A DNA stretch of 64,000 nt from Streptosporangium brasiliense. GTDB taxonomy: Bacteria > Actinomycetota > Actinomycetes > Streptosporangiales > Streptosporangiaceae. This document shows, piece after piece, positions 37,315 through 46,290 of this stretch (positions are counted from its first letter, which is position 1; each line of letters starts with the position of its first letter). The stretch spans positions 1,364,001-1,428,000 of the forward strand of contig NZ_JAUSRB010000001.1 in NCBI RefSeq assembly GCF_030811595.1, written 5' to 3'. A program made the translations under genes and the position numbers. The notes beneath the pieces are model-generated. The model had not been told where the DNA came from. It saw nothing but the letters and a program-made list of their open reading frames with translations, and did not search any database.

Positions 37315-38336
37315 CGGCTGTTCCTGTCCTTGCGGATGGCGCCGAGCACCTCGGGGTTGATCGGGCCGAGCCCGGTGGCGATGGCCTCCACCCACGGGCC
37401 CTGGCCCCCGGCGGTGGCCAGCCCGGAGAAGGTGGGCCCGACCCAGGCGAGGACGGAGTTGAGCGCCTTGCCGCTGGTGGAGTCGAGCCGGTTGCCGATC
37501 GCGGTCATGTCGTCGACCACCGCGATCAGGTTCTTCTCGTGCTCGGTGACCAGTGTGGTGATGCTGTTGACCAGGTCGCTGCCGTCGCCGAGCAGGGACT
37601 TCAGCTCGTCGCGGCGGCGCCGCAGCTCGTCGAGCATGATCTCGATCGAGTCGATCAGCCGGCCGAGCTGCGCGTCCTTTGTCTCCAGTACGTCCATGAT
37701 CTTGTTGCCGTTGTCCAGCAGCCTCCGCAGCTGCGGCTCGCTCTCGCTGATGATCTCCGACAGCTCGCCGATGTTGTCCAGCAGCTTGCTGACCCTGCCC
37801 TTGCGGGCGGGTCTGAGCTCGGCCAGCTCCGTCAGGAGCTTGTCGACCGAGTCGGTGTCGAGCCTCTGCACCAGCCGGGTGGCGTCCTTGAGCGCGTCGG
37901 TGACCAGCACGGGGGTGCTGGTCCGCGACATCGGGATCCGCCGTCTCTCCTCGGGCAGTTCGTCCATGTAGGGGCGGGTGACCGGTCCGGTGAGCTTGAC
38001 GTAGCGGCCGCCCAGCAGGTTCGACAGGGTGATCTCGGCCCGGGTCTGCGGGCCGAGCCTGATCCCGTCGTCCACCTTCCAGGTCACCACGACGTGTCCC
38101 TGGCCGTAGTCGGCGCGGACCTCGGTGACCTTGCCGACCGGGACGCCCGCCACGCGCACGTCGTTGCCGGAGCGCAGGCCGGCGGAGTCGGGCAGCACCG
38201 CCGACATCGTGTAGCCGCCCTCCAGCAGTCCGAGGTTGCCGACGAGGAAGGTGGCGACCAGGACGGCGGCGAGGGTCGTCATCGACACCAGGCCGACGAC
38301 GGTCTTGTTGCGGTCGCGGAACGACTTCAGCGCCAT
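37311..38336 (-). CDS. MCE family protein (MceC position)
   Basis: ATG 38336 shares its first base with the mceB stop (TGATG), giving 341 residues. An N-terminal membrane helix (TVVGLVSMTTLAAVLVATFL) leads to the MCE domain (MSAVLPDSAGLRSGNDVRVA; ITLSNLLGGRYVKLTGP) and a long helical region (LLTELAELRPARKGRVSKLL; EIMLDELRRRRDELKSLLGD). The gene is a core part of the hexameric lipid channel. Confidence 0.93.
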   Translation of the reverse strand: MALKSFRDRNKTVVGLVSMTTLAAVLVATFLVGNLGLLEGGYTMSAVLPDSAGLRSGNDVRVAGVPVGKVTEVRADYGQGHVVVTWKVDDGIRLGPQTRAEITLSNLLGGRYVKLTGPVTRPYMDELPEERRRIPMSRTSTPVLVTDALKDATRLVQRLDTDSVDKLLTELAELRPARKGRVSKLLDNIGELSEIISESEPQLRRLLDNGNKIMDVLETKDAQLGRLIDSIEIMLDELRRRRDELKSLLGDGSDLVNSITTLVTEHEKNLIAVVDDMTAIGNRLDSTSGKALNSVLAWVGPTFSGLATAGGQGPWVEAIATGLGPINPEVLGAIRKDRNSR

Positions 38337-39403
38337 CAGGGCCCCACCAGCACTCGCCGCAGGTTCCCCGTGCTGGTGAGCTTGAGACTGCCGCGCAGCG
38401 GCGGGGGACTGCTCATCGGATAGGGACAGGGCAGGGGGCCCAGCGCCAGGCAGGGCACCGCCGTGGTGACGAAGTGGCCCCGGCCGGTCACCTGGAACGA
38501 GCGCCGCAGCGGCGGGGTGATGGTGTTGAGCACCTTCTCCACGCTGCTGATGTTGCGCCGGATGCCGCCGGTGAGCCGGGTCATGCTGTCGACCATCCGG
38601 CCGAACTCCCGGGAGTTGCGGCCGAGCACCTGGTCGTTGACCCTGACCGTGGCGGACAGCTCCACCAGGGCGTCGTCGACCAGCTCGCGGTTCCGGGCGA
38701 ACGCGCCGGTCAGCGCGACCAGGTTGTCCACCAGCCGGGAGATCTGCCGGTCCCTGCGGGCGACCACGCCGGTCACCGTGGCGTAGTCCTCCAGCAGCCC
38801 CTTGATGATCTTCTTGCGTTCGGCGACCGTGGTGGTCAGGTCGTTGAGGTTGTCGACCAGTTCGGGGATGTTCTCCTGGTTGCCGTCCAGCGCCTCGCCG
38901 GCCGCGGTCAGCAGTTGGTTGATCTGGTCGGGGTCCAGGCTCCGGGTGAGCGGGCCGAGGTCGCTGACCAGCTCGCCGATGTCCACCACCGAGCTCGTCA
39001 GCTTCACGCGGGCCCCGTCGCCCAGCATGTCCGGGGCGGTGCCCGGCTCCAGGTAGACCACCCGCTGGCCGATCGTGTTGCGCCACCGGACCGCCGCCGA
39101 GCTGTCGGAGGGCACCTTGACCGCCGCCTGCACGCCGAGCACGACCTCGGCCCGGCCGTCGACCACCTCGATCGACTCGACCTGGCCGACCGGCGCGCCC
39201 GCGATCTTCACCTGGTCGCCCTCGTGCAGCCCGGAGACGTCGTCGAAGGTGGCCACGAGGCGGTAGGTGTCGCCGAGGCTCACCCGGGCGATCTGGGCAC
39301 CGATCAGGACGGTCAGGGTGCCCGTCACGAGCAGGAAGAGGACGAACTTGGCGAGCGTCCAGCGGCGCTGGATCTGCTCTCTCGACCGGGCCAAAGGGCT
39401 CAC
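38336..39403 (-). CDS. MCE family protein (MceB position)
   Basis: The GTG start at 39403 overlaps the mceA stop by four bases; 355 residues. One N-terminal helix (FVLFLLVTGTLTVLIGAQIA), then the MCE domain (LVATFDDVSGLHEGDQVKIA; VRWRNTIGQRVVYLEPG), helices, and a short Pro-rich C terminus (CPYPMSSPPPLRG). The TFDDVSGLxxGDxVxxAG pattern is the clearest MCE signature in this operon. Confidence 0.94.
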   Translation of the reverse strand: MSPLARSREQIQRRWTLAKFVLFLLVTGTLTVLIGAQIARVSLGDTYRLVATFDDVSGLHEGDQVKIAGAPVGQVESIEVVDGRAEVVLGVQAAVKVPSDSSAAVRWRNTIGQRVVYLEPGTAPDMLGDGARVKLTSSVVDIGELVSDLGPLTRSLDPDQINQLLTAAGEALDGNQENIPELVDNLNDLTTTVAERKKIIKGLLEDYATVTGVVARRDRQISRLVDNLVALTGAFARNRELVDDALVELSATVRVNDQVLGRNSREFGRMVDSMTRLTGGIRRNISSVEKVLNTITPPLRRSFQVTGRGHFVTTAVPCLALGPLPCPYPMSSPPPLRGSLKLTSTGNLRRVLVGP

Positions 39404-40416
39404 CTGCCGTTCGTGGGGCCGCAGGCGCCGACGAACAGCTCGCAGATGTCGGTCGCGACGAAGGCCTCCATCTTGATCTGGTTGGCGCCGCCCGGACCCT
39501 CACCCGAGACCAGGTCGTTCAGCACGGTGAGGATCTGGTTCAGCCCGCGCACCCCGTCGCCCGCGATGCCGAGCTGCGCGTAGAGCAGCGCGGCCGCGCG
39601 CTCCCCGGCATTCACCGCGGCCTTGAGGTCCTTGCGGTGCTTGCGCAGGCCGTGCGCGCTCAGGTGCGAGATCTCGTCGAACTCCCGCAGCAGCGCGCGG
39701 ACCTTGTCGGCCCGCTTCAGCAGGTCCGGGGTGATCACGTTGAGGTCGGAGGAGATCGCCACCAGCTCGTCGCCCTTGTCGGACAGCGCGGCGCTCAGCG
39801 CCCCGGCGTCGCCGATGAACCGCCGGAACTCGCCGCGGCGCCGGTGGGCCACCTCGACGATCTTCCCGGTGTCGTCGACGATCTCCGCGATCTGCGGGCC
39901 CTTGCCGTCCAGGCCGCGGCCCAGGGTGTGCACGATGGTCGTGATGTCCTTGGGGTCCACCGCGCCCAGCCCCTCGTAGGCGTCGGTGAGGGAGTCCGAC
40001 AGGTCCTTGGGCGCCTCCGTCCTGGTGATGACGGCGCCGCTGTCCAGGTAGGGGCCGCCCGTCTCGCCGGAGCCGAGGACGAGGTTGACGAACTTGGGGC
40101 CGAAGACCGAGGTCGGCTCGATCGCGGCGGTGACGGTCTCGGGCACCTTGACCCCGGGCTCCACGTGCATGGCGACCACGGCCCGGCCCTCGGGGTCGAG
40201 GGTGACGGAGCTGACCCCGCCCACCGTGATGCCGCGGATCTTGACGGGGGAGTTGGGGTCCAGCCCCTGCCCGGCGTGGGTGAACACGGCGGTCACGCGC
40301 ATGCCGCTCACCTGCGCCGCGGCCCGGATGACGAGGAGGAGGGCCAGGACGAGCGCGAGCACCACGCCGAGCGAGATCGCCAGCCGGACCGGCAGGGGGA
40401 CTTCACCGCGCGCCAT
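39400..40416 (-). CDS. MCE family protein (MceA position)
   Basis: The 338-residue protein starts 6 bases after the second permease gene. The N-terminal anchor is residues 13-33 (ISLGVVLALVLALLLVIRAA). The MCE domain is VTAVFTHAGQGLDPNSPVKI ... TSVFGPKFVNLVLGSG. The C terminus has two cysteines in a short sequence (DICELFVGACGPTNGR) that could form a disulfide. It lies first among the six Mce proteins. Confidence 0.93.
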   Translation of the reverse strand: MARGEVPLPVRLAISLGVVLALVLALLLVIRAAAQVSGMRVTAVFTHAGQGLDPNSPVKIRGITVGGVSSVTLDPEGRAVVAMHVEPGVKVPETVTAAIEPTSVFGPKFVNLVLGSGETGGPYLDSGAVITRTEAPKDLSDSLTDAYEGLGAVDPKDITTIVHTLGRGLDGKGPQIAEIVDDTGKIVEVAHRRRGEFRRFIGDAGALSAALSDKGDELVAISSDLNVITPDLLKRADKVRALLREFDEISHLSAHGLRKHRKDLKAAVNAGERAAALLYAQLGIAGDGVRGLNQILTVLNDLVSGEGPGGANQIKMEAFVATDICELFVGACGPTNGR

Positions 40417-40422
40417 CGCCGC

Positions 40423-41289
40423 TCACCCCGTCAGCTTCACGCCGCTGCCGTTGCCCCAGAACAGGTAGGACAGCAGCAGGTTGAGGAGGATGACGGTGAC
40501 GATCGACTGGCGGATCGCCCGCCCGGCCGCGGTCCCCACGCCGACCGGGCCCCCGGTGGCGTTGAACCCGTAGTAGCAGTGGATGCTGATGACGGCGAAG
40601 GCGAAGACGATCACCTTGATCACGCTGTAGACGATGTCGATCAGCGGCAGGCCGAGGTAGAAGTAGTAGTCGTAGACGCCCGGCGACATGCCGAACAGGA
40701 CCGTGCACATCAGCCGGGTGGCGAAGAAGCTGGCGAACAGGGCGATCAGATAGACCGGGACCAGCGCGATCAGCGCGGCCACCACCCGGGTGCAGATCAG
40801 GTAGGTGAAGGCGTTGATGGCCATCACCTCCAGCGCGTCGATCTCCTCGGAGATCCGCATCGCGCCCAGCTCGGCGGTGAAGGACGAGCCGACCTGCGCC
40901 GCGAGCGCGACCGCCGCGATGATCGGGGTGATCTCCCGGACGTTGGCGAAGCTGCCCACCAGGCCGATGAAGGACTCGGCGCCGATCGCCTGCAGACCCT
41001 GGTAGCCCTGCAGGCCGACGGTGGCGCCGACCGCGAAGGCCATGGTGAAGGCCACGAAGACCATGCCGCCGCCGATGACGGTCGCGCCGACGCCCACCAC
41101 CACGTCGCTGACCTGACGGAGCACGACCTTGGTGAACTTCATCCGGAAGACGATGTCCCGCAGCGAGTAGAAGACGACCTTCCACAGGAACAGCGGCCAG
41201 TCCGACAGCGAGGCCAGGCGGTCCGCGAGGTCGCGCAGCACGCCGTAGGCGCGGAATCCGGCGGTGCGCGCGCCCGGGATCGTCGCCAT
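40423..41289 (-). CDS. MlaE/YrbE-family permease (YrbEB position)
   Basis: ATG 41289 shares its A with the stop of the upstream permease gene (TGATG); 288 residues. About six hydrophobic segments carry the MlaE/YrbE signature (GATVGLQGYQ; AAQVGSSFTAELGAMRISEE IDALEVM region; PVGVGTAAGRAI). With YrbEA it forms the inner-membrane permease that accepts or releases lipid for the Mce channel. It needs an MceG-type ATPase, which is not in this window. Confidence 0.94.
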   Translation of the reverse strand: MATIPGARTAGFRAYGVLRDLADRLASLSDWPLFLWKVVFYSLRDIVFRMKFTKVVLRQVSDVVVGVGATVIGGGMVFVAFTMAFAVGATVGLQGYQGLQAIGAESFIGLVGSFANVREITPIIAAVALAAQVGSSFTAELGAMRISEEIDALEVMAINAFTYLICTRVVAALIALVPVYLIALFASFFATRLMCTVLFGMSPGVYDYYFYLGLPLIDIVYSVIKVIVFAFAVISIHCYYGFNATGGPVGVGTAAGRAIRQSIVTVILLNLLLSYLFWGNGSGVKLTG

Positions 41290-42098
41290 CACAGGGGCCT
41301 GGGCGGGTAGGCGAGGAAGTAGATCATGGTGACCACGTAGTTGACCGCGAACACCAGCATGAACGTGACGACCGTGGACTGGTTCACCGCGCGTCCCACG
41401 CCGACCGGGCTGGTCTGGCAGGTCATGCCGAAGTAGCACGACATGATCGCCGCGATGAAGCCGAAGATCCACGCTTTGAACAGGGTGACCAGCAGGTCAC
41501 TGGTGACCAGCAGGGACACCGCGCCGTCGAAGTAGGCGCCGGGGGTGACGCCCTGGATGACGACGTTGAAGAAGTAGCCGCCGCCCGCCCCGGCCACGAT
41601 GACCAGCGGCACGAGCAGCACGGCCACCGTGCTCGCCGCCCACAGCCGGGGGGTGACCAGGCGGTGGACCGGGTTGACCGCCATCACCTCCATGGCGGCC
41701 AGCTCGTCGCGGATGTTGCGGGCGCCGATGTCTGAGGTCATGGCCGAGCCTCCGGCGCCCGCGATGAGCAGGGCCGAGGCCATCGGGGCGACTTCGCGGA
41801 CCAGGCCGACCACCACGGCGCCGCCGGTGGCCGAGGAGGCGCCCAGCTGCCAGGCCAGCTGGCCCACCTGGAGGGCGACGGTCGCGCCCAGGGGGAGGGA
41901 GACGAGCAGGACGGGCAGACTGGTGACACGGGCGAGGAACCAGCACTGCTGGACGTATTCCCAGAACCAGGTCCGGACGTCCCAGGTGCGGCGGAAGCCC
42001 TCGAGCGCGATCACCGACATGTCGCCGACCCGGCCCAGCATGTCCGTGCTCCTGCGGGCGAGGTAACCGGTGACCCCGTCCTGCCCGCCGACCGCCAT
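41289..42098 (-). CDS. MlaE/YrbE-family permease (YrbEA position)
   Basis: First gene of the mce operon, 269 residues. Family features are LPLGATVALQVGQLAWQLGA, the ...MTSDIGARNIRDELAAMEVM segment and CQTSPVGVGRAVNQS. ATG 42098 has only a weak Shine-Dalgarno (GGACGG). An operator-like dyad lies 66-79 bases upstream. Confidence 0.93.
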   Translation of the reverse strand: MAVGGQDGVTGYLARRSTDMLGRVGDMSVIALEGFRRTWDVRTWFWEYVQQCWFLARVTSLPVLLVSLPLGATVALQVGQLAWQLGASSATGGAVVVGLVREVAPMASALLIAGAGGSAMTSDIGARNIRDELAAMEVMAVNPVHRLVTPRLWAASTVAVLLVPLVIVAGAGGGYFFNVVIQGVTPGAYFDGAVSLLVTSDLLVTLFKAWIFGFIAAIMSCYFGMTCQTSPVGVGRAVNQSTVVTFMLVFAVNYVVTMIYFLAYPPRPL

Positions 42099-42163
42099 CA
42101 GTGCGCCGTCCGTTGTGCCATGACCACCTCGGGGCTCGCGACTCCGACCATGGATCAGTCACC

Positions 42164-42177
42164 CTACTGACGGGTAG
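42164..42177 (-). promoter_or_regulatory. Operator-like dyad upstream of the mce operon
   Basis: CTACTGACGGGTAG has perfect CTAC/GTAG arms. The flanks repeat the theme (CAGTCACCC before, CCAGTAAG after). Sites of the form TNACTNAC-GGTNA are frequent operators of TetR-type lipid regulators in actinobacteria, which would suit an mce operon; the regulator is not in view. Confidence 0.4.
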
Positions 42178-42207
42178 TCCAGTAAGTCGATGGCTCCTGG
42201 GTAATTT

Positions 42208-42251
42208 GATGAAAAGGGATGAGGCCCAGATCACATCTTGTCAGGGCCTCA
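42208..42251 (-). terminator. Terminator of the aminopeptidase P gene
   Basis: On the minus strand TGAGGCCC (42251-42244) pairs perfectly with GGGCCTCA (42227-42220) over a 16-base loop and is followed by TCCCTTTTC. It lies between the aminopeptidase stop (42335) and the mce promoter. Confidence 0.65.
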
Positions 42252-42334
42252 CACTTTCCGCAGGTGGTCATGGGGATCGGGCGCGCGGTACGGCGCCGCC
42301 GCCGGACGCGGCGGAGCGCGGCCGGGCGCCGCGG

Positions 42335-43753
42335 TCAGCTGGAGATCGCGCTCATCCAGCCCTCGATCTCGTCGGGGTGGCGGGGCAGCCCGGCCGACAT
42401 CAGGCGGGCGCCGTCGGCGGTCACGACGAGGTCGTCCTCGATGCGCACGCCGATGCCGCGCAGCTCCGGCGGGAGCGTCAGGTCGTCCGGCTGGAGGTAG
42501 AGGCCGGGCTCGACGGTCAGCACCTGGCCCTCCTCCAGCACGCCGTCGAGATAGACCTCCGAGCGGGCCTTGGCGCAGTCGTGCACGTCCATGCCGAGCA
42601 TGTGGCCGCTGCTGCACAGGGTGTAGCGGCGGTACAGGCCGCTGTCGGGCTCCATCGCCTCGTCCGCGCTGATCTTCAGCACACCCCAGTCGCGCAGTCC
42701 CTCGGCGATGACCCGCATGGCCGTCTGGTGGAAGTCGCGGAACCTCGCTCCGGGGCGCAGGACGGCGATGGCCGCGCTCTGGGCCTCGTAGACCAGCTCG
42801 TAGACCTGGCGCTGGATCGGGCTGAAGCGTCCCGACAGCGGCAGGGTCCTGGTGATGTCGGCGGTGTAGAGGTTGTCGGTCTCCACCCCCGCGTCCAGCA
42901 GCAGCAGGTCGTTCTCGTTCAGCCGGCCGTCGTTGCGGATCCAGTGCAGCACGCACGCGTGGGCGCCGGAGGCCACGATGCTGTCGTAGCCGACCGCGTT
43001 GCCCTCCAGCCGGGAGCGCAGGCCGAAGACCCCCTCCAGGTAGCGCTCGCCGCGCCGGTGGGCCAGGGCCGCGGGCAGCGCCCGCACCACGTCCTCGAAC
43101 CCGCGGGCGGTCGCGTCCACCGAGAACTGCAGCTCGGCGATCTCCCACTCGTCCTTGATCAGCCGCATCTCGGACAGGAACGTCTCCAGCTCGCCGTCCC
43201 CGTCGTGCGGGGAGACCCGGGCGTCCACCGAGGCGTCCACCCCGCGCAGCACCCGTGCGGGCCCGCCGAGCGCGCCGTCCAGCCTGTCCACGGCCGCGCA
43301 GTCGATCAGGTAGAGCGACTCGGCCTCGGCCAGGTCGGGGCGGCGGCCCACCCAGAACTCGCCGTAGCGGCGGTCCCGGTAGAACTCCTGTCCGGCCGTC
43401 CCTGGCGCCGAGCGCGGCGAGCGCGGCCGCAGGAACAGCGTCGCCGCCCCGGACGGCTCGATGACCAGCACGTTGCCCGGCTCCTGGTCACCGGTGAGAT
43501 AGGTGAACGCGCTGTGCGGCCGGAAGCGGTAGTCGCTGTCGTTGCTGCGGGCCTTGAGCGTGCCGGAGGGGATGACGAGCCGCTCGCCGGGGAAGCGCGC
43601 GGCGAGCGCGGCGCGCCGCTTGGCGGTGTAGGTGGCCAGCGGCAGCGCGGTCAGGTCGTCGCGGTGGGTGTCGGCCCAGCCGGTCGCCATGAACGCGGCG
43701 AGGGCGTCGGAGATCGGCAGGTCGTGGCTGCCGGTGTTGAGCTTCTCGGTCAT
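42335..43753 (-). CDS. pepP: Xaa-Pro aminopeptidase (aminopeptidase P)
   Basis: The start ATG 43753 gives 472 residues. The N-terminal domain is creatinase-like (SGTLKARSNDSDYRFRPHSA; FTYLTGDQEPGNVLVIEP). The C-terminal pita-bread domain has the dinuclear-metal ligands: LLLDAGVETDNLYTADITRT (two Asp), HMLGMDVHD (His), TVEPGLYL (Glu) and VRIEDDLVV (Glu). It removes N-terminal residues preceding proline. It is a single-gene unit with its own operator-like dyad and terminator. Confidence 0.95.
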   Translation of the reverse strand: MTEKLNTGSHDLPISDALAAFMATGWADTHRDDLTALPLATYTAKRRAALAARFPGERLVIPSGTLKARSNDSDYRFRPHSAFTYLTGDQEPGNVLVIEPSGAATLFLRPRSPRSAPGTAGQEFYRDRRYGEFWVGRRPDLAEAESLYLIDCAAVDRLDGALGGPARVLRGVDASVDARVSPHDGDGELETFLSEMRLIKDEWEIAELQFSVDATARGFEDVVRALPAALAHRRGERYLEGVFGLRSRLEGNAVGYDSIVASGAHACVLHWIRNDGRLNENDLLLLDAGVETDNLYTADITRTLPLSGRFSPIQRQVYELVYEAQSAAIAVLRPGARFRDFHQTAMRVIAEGLRDWGVLKISADEAMEPDSGLYRRYTLCSSGHMLGMDVHDCAKARSEVYLDGVLEEGQVLTVEPGLYLQPDDLTLPPELRGIGVRIEDDLVVTADGARLMSAGLPRHPDEIEGWMSAISS

Positions 43754-43772
43754 CGTGTCCCCGGGAGCGAAG

Positions 43773-43792
43773 GTGTGTGGTATTTCACACAC
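43773..43792 (-). promoter_or_regulatory. Operator-like dyad upstream of pepP
   Basis: GTGTGTG (43773-43779) and CACACAC (43786-43792) form a perfect 7-bp inverted repeat with a 6-base AT-rich centre. It sits 20-39 bases upstream of the pepP start, in promoter position. Confidence 0.5.
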
Positions 43793-43805
43793 TACTTGCC
43801 GCCGA

Positions 43806-43845
43806 CAGGGCCCGCATCCCCCAACTTTAGGGGGTGCGGGCCCTG
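43806..43845 (-). terminator. Strong terminator of the liv-type operon
   Basis: A 16-bp stem with one T-G wobble (43806-43821 with 43830-43845) and an AT-rich 8-base loop lies 15 bases after the stop of the substrate-binding protein gene. There is no T-run on either side, but the stem is very stable. Confidence 0.7.
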
Positions 43846-43859
43846 CCGGGGACCGGCGA

Positions 43860-45164
43860 TCAGCCGACCGGCACCGTGTAGTCCCTGGCCAGGTCGGAGA
43901 CCGCCGCCTCCTTGAGGACCACGGCGCCGCCGAGTGCGGCCTTGTCCGGTTTGACGACGAAGGACGCCCGGGCCGCGGGCCTGTCGAACATGGTGAAGTC
44001 CATGACCGTGCCGTAGTCGCCGCCCCAGGACGACTGGCTGCGGTGCGCGGCGACGATGGCGGCACGGCTCAGGTCCTTGCCCTGGCAGGCCTTCCTGAGG
44101 GCGTCGCCGACGATCGCCGCCGCCGCGTAGCCCGTGGCGACGCCGCTGTCGATGGTCTCGCCGGGATACTTCGCCGTGTAGTCGGCGGCCAGCTTCTTCA
44201 TGGCCGGCAGCGGCGAGCTGATCGGAGCGCCGCCGGTCATGACGTAGAAGTCCTTCAGCAGGGCGGGGCCCGCCGGGGTGGGCAGCAGCTGCGGGGAGTA
44301 GGCCGAGTTGCTGCCGACGAACGGCACGTCCATGCCCTTGGCCAGCGAGACGCCGACGAGCGAGGCCGACTGCTTGGGGCCGACCGAGACCAGCACGGCC
44401 TTGACCCCCTCGGCCTTGAAGGCGGCCACCTGGGCGCTCATGTCCTGGTCGGTCGCCTTGATCTTCTGCTCGACGACCGTCAGGCCGAGCTTCTCGGCGG
44501 CGTACTTGGAGCCGTTCAGCGCGCTCTCGCCGTAGTCTCCCTCGAAGTAGAGGTGGCCGATCTTGTCTCCGGACCTGACGCCCTTCTCCTTGACCAGGAA
44601 GTCGACCCCGTTGATCATGTCGATGTCGTAGGTGGTGGCGGTCACCTGGATGGCCTTGCCGCCGAGCAGCCCGGTGGCCCAGGCCATCGGGATGGTGAGC
44701 AGCTGGTCGGCCTCGATGCGCTGCTTGAGCGCCATCACCATGGGGGAGCCGATGAAGTGGGCGATCGCCGCTGACCTGGGGGCGATCTCGGTGTAGGCCG
44801 CCACGGCCTTCTGCGCGTCGTAGCCGTGGTCGCGCACGACGGCCTCGATCTGCCGGCCGCACACCCCGCCGGCCGCGTTGACCTGCTCGAAGTAGAGCTG
44901 CTGCGCCTGGGTCAGGCTCTTGCCGAAGGAGGCGTAGGGGCCGGTGAGATCGGTCATGGCGGCCACCGTGATCTTGTCGGCGGTGACGCCGGGCCCGGTC
45001 TTCACCCCGTCGCCGCCGACGGCCGGCGAGGCGCCGGCGCCCCCGGTGGCCTTCCCGCTGGCGCACGCGGCGACCGCCAGGGCCAGCAGGGCGAGCACCA
45101 CGATCCGCCGGGCCGGGGCCGCGGGGAGTGCCGCGCGGCGGCGCTTTTCGGGCAGTGAGGTCAT
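43860..45164 (-). CDS. ABC transporter substrate-binding lipoprotein (branched-chain amino acid type)
   Basis: The 434-residue precursor has a basic N terminus, a hydrophobic stretch and lipobox AVAAC (Cys34). The mature part is a type I periplasmic-binding fold of the LivK/leucine-binding group (ITVAAMTDLTGPYASFGKSL; LYFEQVNAAGGVCGRQIEAV; GPKQSASLVGVSLAKGMDVP). It captures the substrate outside the cell for LivHM. The true ligand may be an amino acid, amide or aromatic acid; the sequence does not tell. Last gene of the operon. Confidence 0.9.
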   Translation of the reverse strand: MTSLPEKRRRAALPAAPARRIVVLALLALAVAACASGKATGGAGASPAVGGDGVKTGPGVTADKITVAAMTDLTGPYASFGKSLTQAQQLYFEQVNAAGGVCGRQIEAVVRDHGYDAQKAVAAYTEIAPRSAAIAHFIGSPMVMALKQRIEADQLLTIPMAWATGLLGGKAIQVTATTYDIDMINGVDFLVKEKGVRSGDKIGHLYFEGDYGESALNGSKYAAEKLGLTVVEQKIKATDQDMSAQVAAFKAEGVKAVLVSVGPKQSASLVGVSLAKGMDVPFVGSNSAYSPQLLPTPAGPALLKDFYVMTGGAPISSPLPAMKKLAADYTAKYPGETIDSGVATGYAAAAIVGDALRKACQGKDLSRAAIVAAHRSQSSWGGDYGTVMDFTMFDRPAARASFVVKPDKAALGGAVVLKEAAVSDLARDYTVPVG

Positions 45165-45165
45165 G

Positions 45166-46290
45166 TCAGCTCCTCGGTTCGGGGGACGGGCGCAGGGAGG
45201 TCTTCTCCGCCGCGGGGGCGGCGGCGGTCCGGCGGCGGAGGCCGGACCGCAGGCGGCCGGCCAGGCCGAGCAGGCCGCCCGGCAGGAACAGGACGATGAC
45301 GACGACCGCCGCGCCGTACAGGATCCGGGCGGCCTCGGCGGGGGAGACCCCGCCGGAGCCGGGCTCGGCCACCAGCGGCAGGGCGTCGCTGTAGCGGGTC
45401 AGGAGCTGGGGCAGCAGCGAGATGAAGACGGCGCCGATCACCGCGCCCGCGACCGAGCCGAGCCCGCCGATGACGATCATGGCGAGGTAGTCGAGGGAGA
45501 GCAGGATGCCGAAGTAGTCCGGCACGGTCCGCTGGAAGACCAGCGCGAGCAGGACGCCGGCCAGCCCGCCGTACATCGACGACAGCACGAACACGCCGGC
45601 GCGGTAGCGGGCCACGGGGACCCCCATCACCCCGGCCGCGATCTCGTGGTCGCGGATGGTGTTCATGGCCCGGCCGGGGCGGCCGCGCAGCACCCCGCGG
45701 GCGAACAGCGCCGCGCAGACCAGGACGGCCAGGCCGAGGAACCAGAGCCGCTCCAGCGCGCCGAACGGCACCTGGGCCACCACGAGCGCGGGGGAGTCGG
45801 CGAAGGCGAAGCCGAACAGCTCCATGGGCGGCACCGGGCGGCCGTTGTAGCCGCCTGTCACGGGCTCGGCGTTGAACAGCAGGTGCTGGCCGAGGAAGAT
45901 CAGGGCGAGTGTGGCGATGCCGAGGTAGGCACCCTTCAGCCGGCCGGCGATCGGGCTGAACGCGCCCCCGGCGAGGCCCGCGGTGAGCACCGCGAGCACC
46001 GCCGCGACGGGGGTGGGCAGGCCCAGGCCGCCCAGGCCGTGCCCGGGGGCGGAGGCGAAGTAGACGTAGGCGTAGGCCCCGACCGCGAGGAAGAACGCGT
46101 GGCCCATGGAGAGCTGGCCGGTGGCGCCGGTCAGCAGGTTGATGCCGATCGCCCCGACGGCCGCCGACATCGCGAAGAGCCCGGCCTGCAGCCAGAAGCC
46201 CTCCAGGTAGAACGGCACGGCGACCGCCGCCGCGGCCAGGATCGCCGACCGGATGAGGATCCCCGCGCACCCGCCTGGTCTGTCAGACAC
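45166..46290 (-). CDS. livM: Branched-chain amino acid-type ABC permease LivM
   Basis: The 374-residue permease has about ten hydrophobic segments and the LivM family sequences INLLTGATGQLSMGHAFFLA, KGAYLGIATLALIF and IRDHEIAAGVMGVPVARYRA, the last being the cytoplasmic loop that contacts the ATPases. The start overlaps livH by 8 bases and the stop is 1 base from the substrate-binding gene. A 30-residue Ala/Arg/Ser C-terminal tail is extra. Confidence 0.92.
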   Translation of the reverse strand: MSDRPGGCAGILIRSAILAAAAVAVPFYLEGFWLQAGLFAMSAAVGAIGINLLTGATGQLSMGHAFFLAVGAYAYVYFASAPGHGLGGLGLPTPVAAVLAVLTAGLAGGAFSPIAGRLKGAYLGIATLALIFLGQHLLFNAEPVTGGYNGRPVPPMELFGFAFADSPALVVAQVPFGALERLWFLGLAVLVCAALFARGVLRGRPGRAMNTIRDHEIAAGVMGVPVARYRAGVFVLSSMYGGLAGVLLALVFQRTVPDYFGILLSLDYLAMIVIGGLGSVAGAVIGAVFISLLPQLLTRYSDALPLVAEPGSGGVSPAEAARILYGAAVVVIVLFLPGGLLGLAGRLRSGLRRRTAAAPAAEKTSLRPSPEPRS

